Source: Turritopsis dohrnii (lineage: Eukaryota; Cnidaria; Hydrozoa; Anthoathecata; Oceaniidae). Taken from it: a stretch of DNA of 64,000 nt. Each line of letters opens with the position of its first letter. The first letter of the stretch is position 1. The notes below the pieces were generated by a model. The model saw only the letters and a list, made by a program, of their open reading frames with translations. It searched no databases and was not told the DNA's origin. Shown in pieces: positions 41,949 to 53,800 of this stretch. Location of the stretch: the NCBI GenBank assembly GCA_027922465.2, contig BQMF02000046.1, positions 248,001 through 312,000 on the forward strand, written 5' to 3'. Made by a program: the position numbers and the translations under genes.

Positions 41949-43930
41949 TCAGCTTGTACATGAAACATCAGCCGCTGGCTCATCAACATCAAGACCAACC
42001 AAAAAGTCCACCTTGTCCTGAAGAGAGACTAATGCAAATTATATTTGACACTTCAGAAACATTGCAATAAAATATACCGTAGATCACTTTTCTAAAGAAA
42101 CATTTCTTGTCGGGATGGTTAGTATTATGAACATAAGAAACCTCTAACTTACCTGACTGTAAAACTTATCAACTTTCTTGGTTGTCTCAAGTTCCGACAC
42201 TATTTCCATAACTTGTACCATTCTGTTCTTGTCCATATCAACAGTTTCAAGAAATTTCATGATGCTTTCCTTCGAAGGTAAGTTTTTCTCTGATTTCATA
42301 ATTTCCTCTGTTAGCTGGTCCACATCTTTTTTATCCATCTTCCTTTTCACACCTCCTACTTCGAAGGTATCCCCCATCATCATTGCTAATTTCAGTGCTT
42401 CGCGATGATTTGCATATAAATTGTAATGGATATTCGTTGTGTCTTCCTTGTTCTTCATGAAATGTTTTGCGAAAAAACCACTGTCGATTCCGTCTGTTTT
42501 GCAACCAAATGTAGCGCATGCACACCTAATTCTAGTAGGGGATACCCTTGGGAAATCATTTTTGCCAAACACGTCTGCCCTTTCAAATGATGCGGTCAAC
42601 GCACTACCAATCGCTCCATGTGTCATTTTTTCTCCATCATTCGGAGTAAACAAGTTTTCATTAGTAATTGGATTTAACATTGGTCGCAACTGTGTTGTGT
42701 ATTTTTTCAAATGGCCAAACAAACGATCTGGCAAAACAATCACTTTTTCACAGATGTTGCTGATTAAATAATCACGTACATTTTGGCAGAAGCGAGTGGT
42801 TGGTGGGGCATTGCCCTTATCTTCAAGCTGTTTCACAATGGCTTTCACATGGCAAGATCTGTCGTATTTTATCATATGGGATGGCGTCATTAGACGCTTC
42901 TTCTTTTGTTTTCTGATGTCCGTCTTTCGCTGAGCAATCTTTTCAGTAAAGTCTGAATTCCAATCATCAATGTATTCAAGCAAAGATGTCATCTGTGCCC
43001 TAGTCATTCCACCGTAAACCTTTCTTCGTCTAAGAAAACTAATATATGACCGCAGAGCTGAAAAACGCACCCGGAGTGTAGAAGCTTCATTACCACCATT
43101 GCCTATCGCCTTATATGTAGGTTTATGATATTTATCTTCCACTAAAATACAATTTCCAAATGCACACGATGGTAAAACAATTTTTTTAGGGTCAATCATT
43201 GTCCAAATATAGTCCACATGCGATCGGTAATTTTCAGCGTATCGGGTGCTACCCTTCTTGGTAACCATTTCATCCCGGAAGGCATCAAGGATGTCGTTAC
43301 CAGTTTGGTAAGTTATATTAAAATCATCACTTTCTATACGCTAATCCTTTTTCTCTTTCGGTGTAATAGCCTTTGAATCAGGTGGCAGATAGCTGTCAGG
43401 TAATTGATCAGAATTCACTACTTCTTCAGGGGATTTCAAGCTGCCTGTGCTTTTACACCAGTATTTTATACGCATTTTCACCACAATTGAATTTGCTTCT
43501 TTAGGCTGATATTGATGTTTACCTTGCAAATGCAAATCTAGCCTACTCTTCCAGCAGTTACATTGTTCACACGGTAACGGTTTCGCGGTTCCATGCTTAT
43601 TTTTACGTGCCCAAGTGAAAAGAACTCTCAATTTGGAATCTTCAAAATAAGCATCCCCTTTGCTCATTCCATGTTTTTTCATAAGATGTTCACGCAATCG
43701 ACTTGATATAAAAGGGCATTTAGGACATTTCATGTCATATGTTTTGCGATCTGAAGATTTCCAAACATATCTTGGTTTAACAACACCCTCACCAACATAC
43801 TGTTTGATACAATTGTCAATCTTTTTCTGTCGCAACTGCTGCTTTTTGTTTTTGAGAAGCTTTTTGCGTCTTACTGAAAAGGATGGAGAATTTATTTCCT
43901 GACTTCCTTCAGTCTTTTCCCATTCTGAAA
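41949..43930 (-). pseudogene. Zinc-finger plus tyrosine-recombinase-like gene with one in-frame stop
   Basis: Minus strand. The long exon starts after an acceptor (tttttcatttcag) near 43930 and runs to 42153, with one TAG at 43341-43343 in the same frame. First part: Cys/His pairs (MKCPKCPFISSRLREHLMKK, PLPCEQCNCWKSRLDLHLQG). Second part: a tyrosine-recombinase-like core, VSPTRIRCACATFG (xxxR box) and FFAKHFMKN ... NIHYNLYANH (candidate catalytic His and Tyr). The region that should hold the first catalytic Arg and the Lys seems missing between YLISNIC and EKVIVLP. Donor CAG|GTAAGT at 42152 joins a last exon 41949-42017 (DKVDFLVGLDVDEPAADVSC, stop). The in-frame TAG and missing Arg suggest a degenerate copy. 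Confidence 0.6.
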
Positions 43931-44140
43931 TGAAAAAACTGTCCAAAATGAAGCATAGAGGTTAGGAAAATCCAGTTACTTGTAGACAGATGTTAATCAG
44001 AATCAAAGTAATCCCGCAAAATAAAGAACTCTTAAGTTTGACATACTTCAAATTATCAAGAGAAAATCTGTCAATAAAATGAAAAGCCCCTCACAATTCA
44101 TTTTGAGCATTGTAGAGAGAAGCGGAAAGAAAAAAATAGC

Positions 44141-44862
44141 CTAAGGTCCTTTCCAGACCTTTTTCCTTTTGTGTCGAGATTTTCCAATGTCTTTCACAGG
44201 TTCAGAATCGCCAAGTTCTTCATGTGTCAACATTAAGCACTCATTTTCAGCTGCTTTCTCAGCTCTCCTAATCCTTTCTTCTAAAAGTAACATTTTTGCT
44301 TTCAACCGTTCGACTTCAGAATGTCCTGAAAAAGAACACATTCCTGAAATAACTTACTATTTCATCGCAAGCAAATGAGTTATGAGTTGCATACATAGTA
44401 CAATTTCAGAAACAGAAAAATGATCCCTACCAGAAGCTTTGCCTTCTTCCTGATTCATATGGTACTTTTTCGAAATTAACGCTGAAAAATAAATCTGAGA
44501 TTTTGACTACACATTATAAGCGATAACTCGTGCATACTTAATACAAGATACTCTTGGAACAAGAGTATACCTTCATTTTTGCCCTCATTACTGGAAATAT
44601 CCTCATCACTATCACATGATTCTTCCGTATATTCTGTACTATTGTCATCATCAGGACCTGTAAACGAAAAGCAAACTGAATATAAAACATTCCATATGCA
44701 TCCAAATAATGGTTGTTAATTAGCAATTGGTTAAAATATGCAAAATTAATGAAAATTGCCTGTAATGACTTACAGTCAAGAGAGTAGTCCAGATCTTCAT
44801 TCTTTTTATTCCTTGCTGCTACCAATGCCCACACATCTTTTGCATTATAGGACTTGCCTTTT
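44141..44862 (-). CDS. Four-exon small gene, unknown
   Basis: Minus-strand exons, in order: about 44774-44862 (KGKSYNAKDVWALVAARNKK), 44569-44656 (PDDDNSTEYTEESCDSDEDI), 44428-44490 (LISKKYHMNQEEGKAS) and 44141-44325 (GHSEVERLKAKMLLLEERIR, then the stop after KRKKVWKGP). Junctions are GT-AG and the codon phases join correctly across all three introns. The last exon is a likely coiled coil, the second is acidic, and the C-terminus is basic. No family recognised. The first coding exon or start codon was not found. It lies between the tyrosine-recombinase gene and another small gene on the same strand. Confidence 0.5.
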
Positions 44863-45110
44863 CCTTAAAAACAAAGAAATACTGGAATCTTATTATTATG
44901 TTTCCATTTTATGCAATCGAGAATTACATTGACTCCTCAGAACGAGATTGTGATTATTTCAGATGAAATTTTATAGACTTGTCTGAAAGAAATTTTTAGA
45001 TTATATGTGCATTCACAACAATAATATTGAGCAGTGAAGTTCATATTTTACAACACTGTCTTCTTATAATCTTTATTTTCTTGTTAAATAGGTAACTTTT
45101 CAACAAACGC

Positions 45111-45960
45111 CTAGGCTAACTTAAAAGTCTCTCCTCCAATAACCAGCAAAGACATTCGTTTGCCCATGTATGGTTTTAATCTGTCACAATTAATTTTGAC
45201 CTTACTTTTTCTTCTTTTAGTTAACGTTTTTTGCTTTTTCGTCTTTACAGACTTTGTCGATACTGTACTATTTTCTTCATCGTTACGAACATTTTCCATA
45301 ACATTATCGAAAAGATCAATCTGTGAAATCTGTGAAACTTCACTATTGTCATCACTATCTGATTCAATAACCTTTCTTTTTTTAGTTAACGTCTTTTGCT
45401 TTTTCACCTTTACAGACTTTGTTGTTTTCGATACTGTGCTATTTTCTTCATCATTATGAACGTTTTCAATAACATTTTCGAAAAGATCAATCTCTGAGAT
45501 ATTGCTATCAGTTTCTGCTTCTACAACAGGACCTTCAACTAACAAACGGTTGGCCTAAGAAAGTAGAAAATAAAATTGCACAACATAAAACAACGAAATG
45601 AAAATAAGAAGTAGTGGTACATGAAATCAAGTAAACTAAAAGAACTAAAAGAAATAATATACAATTGAACACAGGTCTATACGAAATTTCGATGTTATGG
45701 ATTTTCCAAGGAAAGAATGTATTAGGATAGTAACAATCATAGATGTATGAGCCAGATTATCTGAACAATTTTAAATGCTTACATTTTTAAATTAAACAAA
45801 ATGAAAATAAATTACTTTTCTCTGTGCCACTTTAGGTGCTTTTAAACAAACGAAATCTGAGATAACATCCATAATTTCATCCAGTTGTTCTTCAGTAAAC
45901 ACATCAATACCTATTTCCATAACCAATGTTGCTAGTAGCACAAAAACAAGCAAATCAAAA
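45111..45960 (-). CDS. Two-exon small gene with an internal duplication, unknown
   Basis: Minus-strand exon a ends at about 45821 (DVFTEEQLDEIMDVISDFVC, KAPKVAQRK, then GTAATT). Exon b, 45554-45111, starts after ttctactttcttag and reads ANRLLVEGPVVEAETDSN, then two copies of a ~45-residue block: EIDLFENVIENVHNDEENST ... KKQKTLTKKRK and QIDLFDNVMENVRNDEENST ... KKQKTLTKRRK. It closes with DRLKPYMGKRMSLLVIGGET before the stop. The acidic/basic alternation suggests a nuclear protein, but this is only composition. No family recognised. Confidence 0.45.
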
Positions 45961-46204
45961 TTACAAGACTCAATTGTCATTGAATCGAAAATGCTATGCT
46001 ATATTTCAAAATAGGGTTTGATTAGTCCTTGACTATAACTAACTTTTAAAATAGCTAACATATTGCTACCAAGACGACAGTTACCATAATGCATTGAATG
46101 GAACATATTCAGAAATTTTTGAAGGGCATTTATTCCAAGGGTATTTAATAGAGGCAAGATTTTACAGATATCAAAGAAACTTCAAAAGCAAAGGTAATGT
46201 CGCA

Positions 46205-46691
46205 ACCTTAATTTTAAAAAGGCCTAAGTCCAGAACAGTTCAGTTTTAAAAAGGCCTAAGTCCAAAAAAGCTTAATTTTAAAAAGGCCTAATTCCATTTT
46301 TCACATTTTGAGAAAAAGCCAAAAGACTTTCTTAGCTTATATTTTTATGAATTTGTTTTCTATGCTGCTGATGTAAGGTTTTGATGCATGCTATGTCCAG
46401 TAAAAGATTTTTAAAGCTTATTTAGAATTGCTATCACCATCTGATATTGAGTAGGATACAAAAGTAATGGCTTAATGGACTTAGGCCTTTTTAAAACTTA
46501 ATGTTTATTCCAAAAGATGGACTTAGGCCCCAAAAATAAGGGCCTAAGTCCAGTAAATTTAAAATTTTTTTGATAAAAGGGCCTAAGTTCGTACTTTATT
46601 CTTTTTGTCTATACTGAGAGAAAACTAAAAGAAATTTTGTTCAATATTCCAAAAGATGGACTTAGGCCCCAGCAAAATGGGCCTAAGTCCA
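46205..46691. repeat. Cluster of nine GGCCTAAGTCCA motifs in both orientations
   Basis: GGCCTAAGTCCA or its complement occurs about nine times. Two pairs form 13-bp perfect hairpins: 46518-46530 with 46540-46552, and 46657-46669 with 46679-46691, each with a 9-base loop. No coding overlaps the cluster. Confidence 0.85.
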
Positions 46692-46794
46692 TACTTTTTC
46701 TTTTGTCTATACTAAACACTAAAAAGAAAATGATCAAGTAAGATTATTATGACTGTTATGAGCCCATTTACCATTAGTCATCACAATATATTCT

Positions 46795-47105
46795 TCAGGT
46801 AGTACAGGGTTACAAAATACCCTTTGTGCATCAACCTATTCAGGAATTTCCTCCTACTCCATTAAAATATCAATGGAGGAGATTCAGTTGGTAGATCTGG
46901 AGGTGGAAAAAATGCTTCAAAAACAGGCCATTCAATGTTGTCCAAAGGAAGGGAAGTTTATCAGTTCCTTATTCTTGGTTCCCAAGAAAGGAGACTCTGG
47001 CATGAGACCAGTGACCAATCTGAAAGAGCTCAACAGAAATATATAGAGTACCTCCACTTCAAAATGGAGGGCCTGTCATTTTTGAAAGAAGTGTTACAAG
47101 AAAAA
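46795..47105 (+). pseudogene. DIRS-type retrotransposon RT fragment
   Basis: Plus strand, two frameshifts and two stops. VQGYKIPFVHQPIQEFPPTP, then VEKMLQKQAIQCCPKEGKFI, SSLFLVPKKGDSGMRPVTNL, KELNRNI and YLHFKMEGLSFLKEVLQ match the N-terminal RT region of DIRS-like elements (the FLVPKK...RPV-NLK-LN and HFKMEGL blocks). The rest of the element is absent. Confidence 0.75.
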
Positions 47106-47643
47106 ATAATTTGAACCTTCTGAAATAATCAGATTATTAGAATTGATAAAAACAATTATCTCTACGTAGAATAATTGAGAAAAATAATAATTGTCTCCAC
47201 TCTACAATCTATTCTATAATGTAGGTATACCAATCAATTCATATTATTACATATAGGTTAGAGATAAAGAAAGTGCAGATCAGAGGCTCTTTACAGACAG
47301 TGGCTGTGTCTTAAATCCTAAGTTCCTAAGTGCAAAATTTCTCAAAGCATATTCTCAATTCATACTTACTTTTACTACACTTTTCGTTTTGTTCATCTTT
47401 CATATCATTTCAGCCACGATCACCTTTTTTACTTTTCAGTGATTTACTTTTTTCTAGAAATCAACTAGGATTAATCGTAGGGGTCTCCTGCCATTTGATC
47501 ATTTTTGACATTGATTTAATTAAAACTTAACAATAGTATCTATTTTATTCTGCAATTCAAAATGTTATCTTAGTCATCCTGGTAAACTTGTTAACCACAA
47601 CGCAAGCCATATTTACGAAACAGTAATGCCGATCACATGTGAA

Positions 47644-47831
47644 CCGAATAGGATGTCAGGCTATCCGACGAAGATGCCAGGGTATCCGACGAGGATGCCA
47701 AGCTATCCTGTGGGGATGCCAGGCTATCCGACAAGGATGCTAGGCTATCCTATGACATACAGAAGATGCCAGGCTATCTTAAAAAGATGTCAAGCTATCC
47801 TAACAAGATGTCAGGCTATCAGATAAGGAAT
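47644..47831 (+). repeat. 21-bp minisatellite (ggatgccaggctatccgac)
   Basis: About eight units of roughly 21 bp with the core GATGCCAGGCTATCC. The last 87 bp (47745-47831) recur at 48631-48717 on the far side of a LINE fragment. Confidence 0.88.
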
Positions 47832-48630
47832 GGGGCATACTCTTATTATTATTATTACCTACGAGAGAAAACAAAAACCTATATTCAGGATATAATAGCT
47901 GGAGATTCGTAATCAAAGGACCATAAATACTTTCTTTTTCAGTAATTTTGCTCGAAACATTTACGTCAGCAGGACAACTGATTTCGACGATGCTGCATTT
48001 TTTCTCATTTATGTCCCAGATGATAATATCAGGCTTATTATGCGGTACTTTTCGTGATGTTTTAACTGAGACGGTTCCACCAATATTCAAAATTCCTTTC
48101 AGTTATTATTTGCGTATCACTGAAGGATCGAGGAAGCTTCTGCGGGTTTGGCGAATTATTCTTCCTAATTGCAGTGAATAAAGTTCTACCAACTACGTCA
48201 TGTCTCTCCGGTAAATAATACCTGGCAGCCTTTTTTTCACATCCAGAAATGACGTGGGTTATATTTTCAATGGGGAGGTTACGCAATCTACACATTCTCT
48301 CGTTGTTTCGTAATAAACCTCTCCTAAACTGAAGATCCTTCGTGTAAATTTCCCCTTGAAGAATTGTATTTGCATAGCTTTCGAAGTGTGACGTCATGTA
48401 TTTGTCTACAGCCCATGAATTACTCAGTTTATGGTCAATCTTGTCATCGTTCTGTATCTTGTTCACTACGTAACCATGCATCGATTTTTCATGGTATTTT
48501 TTTGTACAATCTTCAATGTAGAAGTTCTTGTACTCTTGTAAGGTGTTTTATTTCGATCTGCTTCGAGGTTTTCTAGATTTATGTTAGCTTTTTGTGCTAG
48601 CTCGTTACCAACTCAGATGATATTGTCTTT
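47832..48630 (-). mobile_element. 5'-truncated LINE with restriction-like endonuclease, flanked by 87-bp duplication
   Basis: The minus strand encodes the C-terminal part of a non-LTR polyprotein: SNSWAVDKYMTSHFESYANT, MCRLRNLPIENITHVISGC (Cys/His knuckle), ERHDVVGRTLF, then after a one-base frame change PHNKPDIIIWDINEKKCSIV and EISCPADVNVSSKITEKE (PD...E..K of the restriction-like endonuclease). A (TAA)n tail follows at 47843-47859. Copies of the same 87-bp minisatellite piece lie on both sides (47745-47831, 48631-48717; one mismatch), consistent with a long target duplication. Confidence 0.75.
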
Positions 48631-48717
48631 CTATCCTATGACATACAGAAGATGCCAAGCTATCTTAAAAAGATGTCAAGCTATCCTAACAAGATGTCAG
48701 GCTATCAGATAAGGAAT
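48631..48717 (+). repeat. Second copy of the 87-bp minisatellite segment
   Basis: Matches 47745-47831 with a single mismatch; begins ctatcctatgacatacagaa. Confidence 0.9.
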
Positions 48718-51079
48718 CGGGCTTATTATTATTAGAATATTCGTGTTTTTGAATGGGATAGATGTGAATCGATATGGGATCTTTTCTTACGGCTGCCAAC
48801 TTGAATTTTTCGGGTCACCAGCGGCTCAGAAAAGCTGAAATCAAGTTTCAATAGTGGTTGCTTTTTTTGGTTAAATTAAAAATTCTTTTAGGCAAAATTG
48901 TACCCTTAAAAACGAAATAATTGTTGACTCAAGTATTGTGATATTGTAACCGTTGAGTCAACTATTATAACTATGACGGCGATGATTCCACCGATGACCG
49001 ATTGTGATAATTGTTGACTCGAGAAGGGCGTCTTTTAATTTGGCATAGCTTTGGCGCTAAGTGGTCACAAGTACACCCAAGTCAAACTACACAATTGCAA
49101 ATTTTTTTATCAATTGCAAGGAAACATAAACGATTATAGTTCATTAGCTTGCGACACAACATGGATGTCTCAAGTGAAATTACAATAAAACACATGCCCA
49201 CCTGGATGAAAAATGTAGGGATAATCACAACTATCCTGATCTTACTTTTCAAGATTACCGGTCACGATTTCCATCATTTTCGTAGTGTAAAGGTCTTGTG
49301 CATACTAACTCTTACAACCATCGAGGCAACCAGACATAGTTTGAGTAAGTCTCACAATTTAATTACACAGATTAATTAGAGCTGTCAGGGAATAGGGCAT
49401 TTGCTTGGGGCATCTCATCATGAGATTACTGAAGTCTTCTTCTTCTGATAGAAACTTTCAGACAGAGCTCAACAAAAGGACACGGAACTAATTTAAAGGA
49501 ACTGATTTTCACGACTTCATCTTTTTATCGTTCTCGCAAAACTCCATGCGCAAAACTCCAGCTTGCTCCTCCAATATGCCCTTCGAACCAATGCAGTATT
49601 GTGTCCTCAAAGTTTAAGAGCCGCAGAAGCTGTATAGCGCATTTATTTTGTGCCGTCATAAGGAGTCGGAAGGTGGTCGTATTTTTAAAGTTAATCACCT
49701 TTAGTCTTTATCATCATAATCATTTATTTTCTAATCTGTGAACCGAAAATAACTTAGTTCATTTACTTTTTCTAACTACTTGAAAAAGGAGCAAAGAATA
49801 CTATATCAACTCGAGGTTTTATATTATACTTCGATAGTAGATGTCGTACCAGAACGTCGTGACTAGAACGTGTACATGGTAATTACAAGAGTAAGTTCAA
49901 TGAATTATAAAGTATTTTACCGTATAAAATGCAACTTTAACATGTACAAAGTCGTCTGATAACAAGTGTTGAATAGCTATCCCTTTTTCTTTCTTTCTTT
50001 GTTGAAAACTTATGTTCAATTACCCCCGGATAAAAACTTTTAGAACCCCGATGCCAAAGTGGGTGCTCAGCCTGTCTCGTTATAAAAAACTGAACTTGTT
50101 CTAAAAGAAACCGTAAGGAAATGAACAGCACGTTGAGAAGACTTTGTATATGCAGCAAGGTGGGTCTGAAACAATATTTACAATTGACTAATATTTCACT
50201 CTAATAAACATGCGCAAATTCATTATCCTGATGCACCCTCGCATCACATGTTATACTATCCTGATGCACCCTCGCACCGAAATACATTATTCTGATGTGC
50301 ATTCGTCAATATAAGATCATTTTTGAATACGTTTTCTAACACAACAGGAATTAAACACAAATTATGATTGAAAAACCTGAAAACGCAAATGGAAACGACT
50401 TTTCGAACTTCTATTCACGAAAGTATCTAAACGACGTGTGAATTTTGACTTGAGAGATCCACCCTTTTATGTCACGTCATGCTTAATTCACTTAGACTGG
50501 TACCGAAATTTATGTATTACCCATTTATGTATTTTTAATGTTTGTGTTGGGTAGGTTGCTTTTATTAGACTCCACCTTCAGATTTTCTTTTTTATGTGCT
50601 TCATGATATTCACTGTAGTAATCCGTTCTGGTATTGTTTCTCTCGTCGTTTGTGGTGACGTCATGAAAGGAAACAAAATAAAGTTGATTAGTGGCTTGAG
50701 TTTACCTCACGTGTACATTTCTGTATCGCAGAGAATAAGTAAAGCGTATGCTGTCGGAAAGGTTGCGTGCATGAAATAATTGTGAGATTAAATGTATGTT
50801 GTGTATCCTACCTGTGTTGGTAGTTATTAAGTGTTCAAATGCAAAATAAATACGAAATGATTCATGGACATAAATTTTCCAATGCAGACAACCAAGTCAA
50901 CTTACAGTAAAACATAATTTTAATGAACTTATAGTGTAATTGACCGTTAGCCCAATTTAATTATCTCCTTAAAGCTTAACAGAACTACCAGAATGCAACG
51001 GGATACGATCATTGAAAATACCTCAACGGAAAAATAAAACCGCTTATAAAAGCGAAATTGATATTCGAAATGAAAAAAC
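48718..51079. other. Intergenic stretch without a supported gene
   Basis: Only short frames. A three-copy ~32-bp repeat (ctatcctgatgcaccctcgc) lies at 50218-50310. TTGACTC words recur at 48920-49020, partly inverted. Confidence 0.5.
50218..50310. repeat. Three-copy ~32-bp tandem repeat
   Basis: tatcctgatgcaccctcgca occurs twice, and a third, more divergent unit (tattctgatgtgcattcg) follows. Confidence 0.75.
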
Positions 51080-53050
51080 ACGAACATCTTAGAAACTCTG
51101 AACAACTTTGTACTTGACGACTACATCAATGACTTTCGCCAACTACCACTGAATATCGTCTATGCATTTGATGATATTTCAGATAAGGTTGGCGCGCTCA
51201 ACAAACTAATCACAGAGTGTACAGACCAACATGCACCAATACGTAAAGTCAAATTAACACGACCACCTTCACCCTGGATGAAAGATCTCGACATTACACA
51301 TTTGCAAGGTCAAAAGAATCTCCTGCGGCAGAACTTGAGGAATAATCAAAACGAGCAACAACTGGCACAACTGCGACAAGTTCGAAATAAGCTTAAATCT
51401 ACTATACGAGAAGGAAGGAGAACTTTCTTGAAGAGCCTTTCTCTCAAACAAAACATCTACAGAAACTTGGAAAATAATCAGCAAAATTCTCCACCCCAGA
51501 CTGAAACGAATGGACGTTGATCCTGACAATATCAACCAATTCTTCAGTACCACGGCCATGCGAACTACAGGAAGAACTACTGAGAAGCTTACAAAATCGT
51601 ATATTCGTGAGCTAACTGACCATCCTGACAACTTTCAGTTCCGACCCGTAACGTACAAGGAAGTCTTCCGTGCGATCGGAAAACTAAGATCTGACTGTTC
51701 GACCGGCTACGACAATATACCAACAAAATTCATCAAACCTGTATCAAAATTCCTCGTATCACCGTTAACACACATCAACAGTTGCATAAATGGTTCAGCC
51801 TTTGCGGATGGTTGGAAAATCAGCCGCATTTGTCCGGTACCAAAAAGTGAACGACCCACAATCCCTAATTGACTATAGACCGATAAGCATTCTGCCAATC
51901 TTTATCAAAAGTATTCGAAAGAGTGATCTTGCAACAGCTCACCGACCATATATTGAAGGAAAGGCTATATACCTGGAACGACAATCAGGCTTTAGAAAAG
52001 TCGCATTCGACAACTACCATCTTATTAAAATTGAAAGATGACATGGGTCTGGCGAAGTAACGCTAGCTGTTTTTGCAGATTTTTCTAAAGCATTCGATAC
52101 TGTCAACTATCGTACTCTCTTGCAACACCTTAGTAACCTGGGATTTTCTCGTTAGTCTTTGCTTCTTATTGGAGATTACCTAACCAATAGAAAGCAATAT
52201 GTTCAGATTGATGATAGAAACTCTAAGAGACTAGACGTTGAATTCGGAGTTCCTCAAGGAAGTATCTTAGGGCCGATCCTCTTCAGCTTGTACGTGACAA
52301 CAATAAACACGAATGGTCCAAGCAGCTACTTGCTCTATGCTGATGATACAACATTAATGCGGCATTTAAAAGTCAAGGACTTATCAGCTACGATCAAATC
52401 TATGCCAGCGGAGATTGATAGCATTAACCAATGGTCGCAGCAAAACAACCTCTAAACAAATCTCTAAACGAACAAATCTCAAAACAATCTCTAAACGCTA
52501 AAAGAGACCAAATTGACAGTATTCTCGACAAATCAGTTATCGCGCAGACGCAACCTACATCAACTTGCCACCACGATAAGGTAATCGAAAGATTGAAAAA
52601 ATTTCAAAATACTTGGGATTCGTTTCAATGAAAATATAGACTGAACAGAACACGTCAACTCAACAGCAAGAACTTGCTTTGCCACACTAAGAAACCTTAA
52701 AACAGTTTAAAGCCTCGGCAAACTGGCATCAACGTAAAATGCTGGCTGAATCTTTGATTCTGACCGAGTTAAATTACGGCAGCGTACTTCTGTCTGATGC
52801 TACCAAACACCAACTCAAACGACTGCAAAGGGTTCAACACGCTGCTGCCAGCTTTGTATTGAAGCGCCGTACCAACATCAACGACGTCATCAACTTAAAG
52901 TGGTTACCGATCACTGAAAGCATTGATATGACCCTGGCAAAAGCTTTCACATAATGTCAGTTTACAATGCAGATTGGCCCCGCTTACCTTCGACTCTCCA
53001 AAGCACCTCCACGAAACAAGGAATTGCGATACAAATAAGATTATATTGGA
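51080..53050 (+). pseudogene. Degenerate, 5'-truncated LINE (RT)
   Basis: Plus-strand fragments in changing frames: DDYINDFRQLPLNIVYAFDD and PPSPWMKDLDITHLQGQ (endonuclease-RT linker), DVDPDNINQFFSTTAM, LRSDCSTGYDNIPTKFIK, IDYRPISILPIFIKS, RQSGFRK, VFADFSKAFDTVNYRTLL, EFGVPQGSILGPILFSLY, YLLYADDTTLM (YADD), then LILTELNYGSVLLSDATKHQ and INLKWLPITESIDM. Several stops and frameshifts. It is a different family from the LINE at 9361 by sequence, though also Jockey/CR1-like. No endonuclease domain remains. The 3' end is not sharply defined. Confidence 0.8.
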
Positions 53051-53589
53051 ATTATACTGTATATTATACTGTTATGCGTCCTGTGAAAACATTCGCCATG
53101 GCAGCCGTTTGCGTGGCTTGTATCGTCCGTATAGAATTATGTTGTAGTGTTATGTGTAGGTCTAATGAAAAATTAGTCAAATAAAACAAGTAAAACCTAG
53201 CTCCAATGAAGCTGAGTATGAACGAAATATACTGAATGGAAGTGCTTAAAGCAAGTTCAATTTAGGCTGATCATTGAATATAGAAACAATACGAGGTTAT
53301 TTCAAGATTTGTTAATCCATCACAGTCTGAAATAAGCCTAAAAAACGTTCGCAAGGTTGGATAAGTTGACGGCTGGAGTAGGTGACAGCTGTTTATGATG
53401 GAGTGTGTACAGCGATCAAATGAGCGTAGTTTTAATCACTTCTTCCAGATATATTGAAGTTGATGAAATATGAAAAGTGGTAAAGCCATCAGTTGATTAA
53501 GCAGTTTGGTGTCGGCGTTGTAGACAAAAGGACTTTGTAGTGCACATTATATCACTTAGATCGTAAATAAAGAAAAGAGTAAGAAGGAT

Positions 53590-53800
53590 GGTACGCCAAC
53601 AAAGATAGGCTCCAAAGGCGACTGGATGCCATCGTATTCAGCAAATTGCAGGTGGTTCATTAGATGGTCACTAAAACATTCGAGCTCAGATTCCATGTAC
53701 TGTTAACTCCCCAGGGTATCGAATGCTTTTGAGAAATCTAGAAATATTGCACCTATTGTATTCTGAGCGCCAACCTGCCTTGTAAACTGTAAAGAATATA
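53590..53800 (-). pseudogene. LINE RT fragment (minus strand)
   Basis: The minus strand reads QVGAQNTIGAIFLDFSKAFD, TL, a stop, then CFSDHLMNHLQFAEYDGIQS and PLEPIFVGVPS. These are RT motifs 3 to 5 (DFSKAFDT and VGVPQ-GS) with an internal deletion. Confidence 0.7.

Noticed and set aside
45160..45459. Plus-strand hydrophobic reading frame that looks like a membrane protein
   Set aside because: It is the complement of the Lys-rich duplicated exon on the minus strand.
47626..47826. Pro-Gly-Tyr repeat protein (GYPTRMP-type)
   Set aside because: It is a translation of a 21-bp minisatellite; the frame exists only because the unit is a multiple of three, and there is no coding context.
49149..49379. 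Small secreted-looking ORF
   Set aside because: Single short frame with a hydrophobic stretch but no family pattern, splice sites or supporting context.
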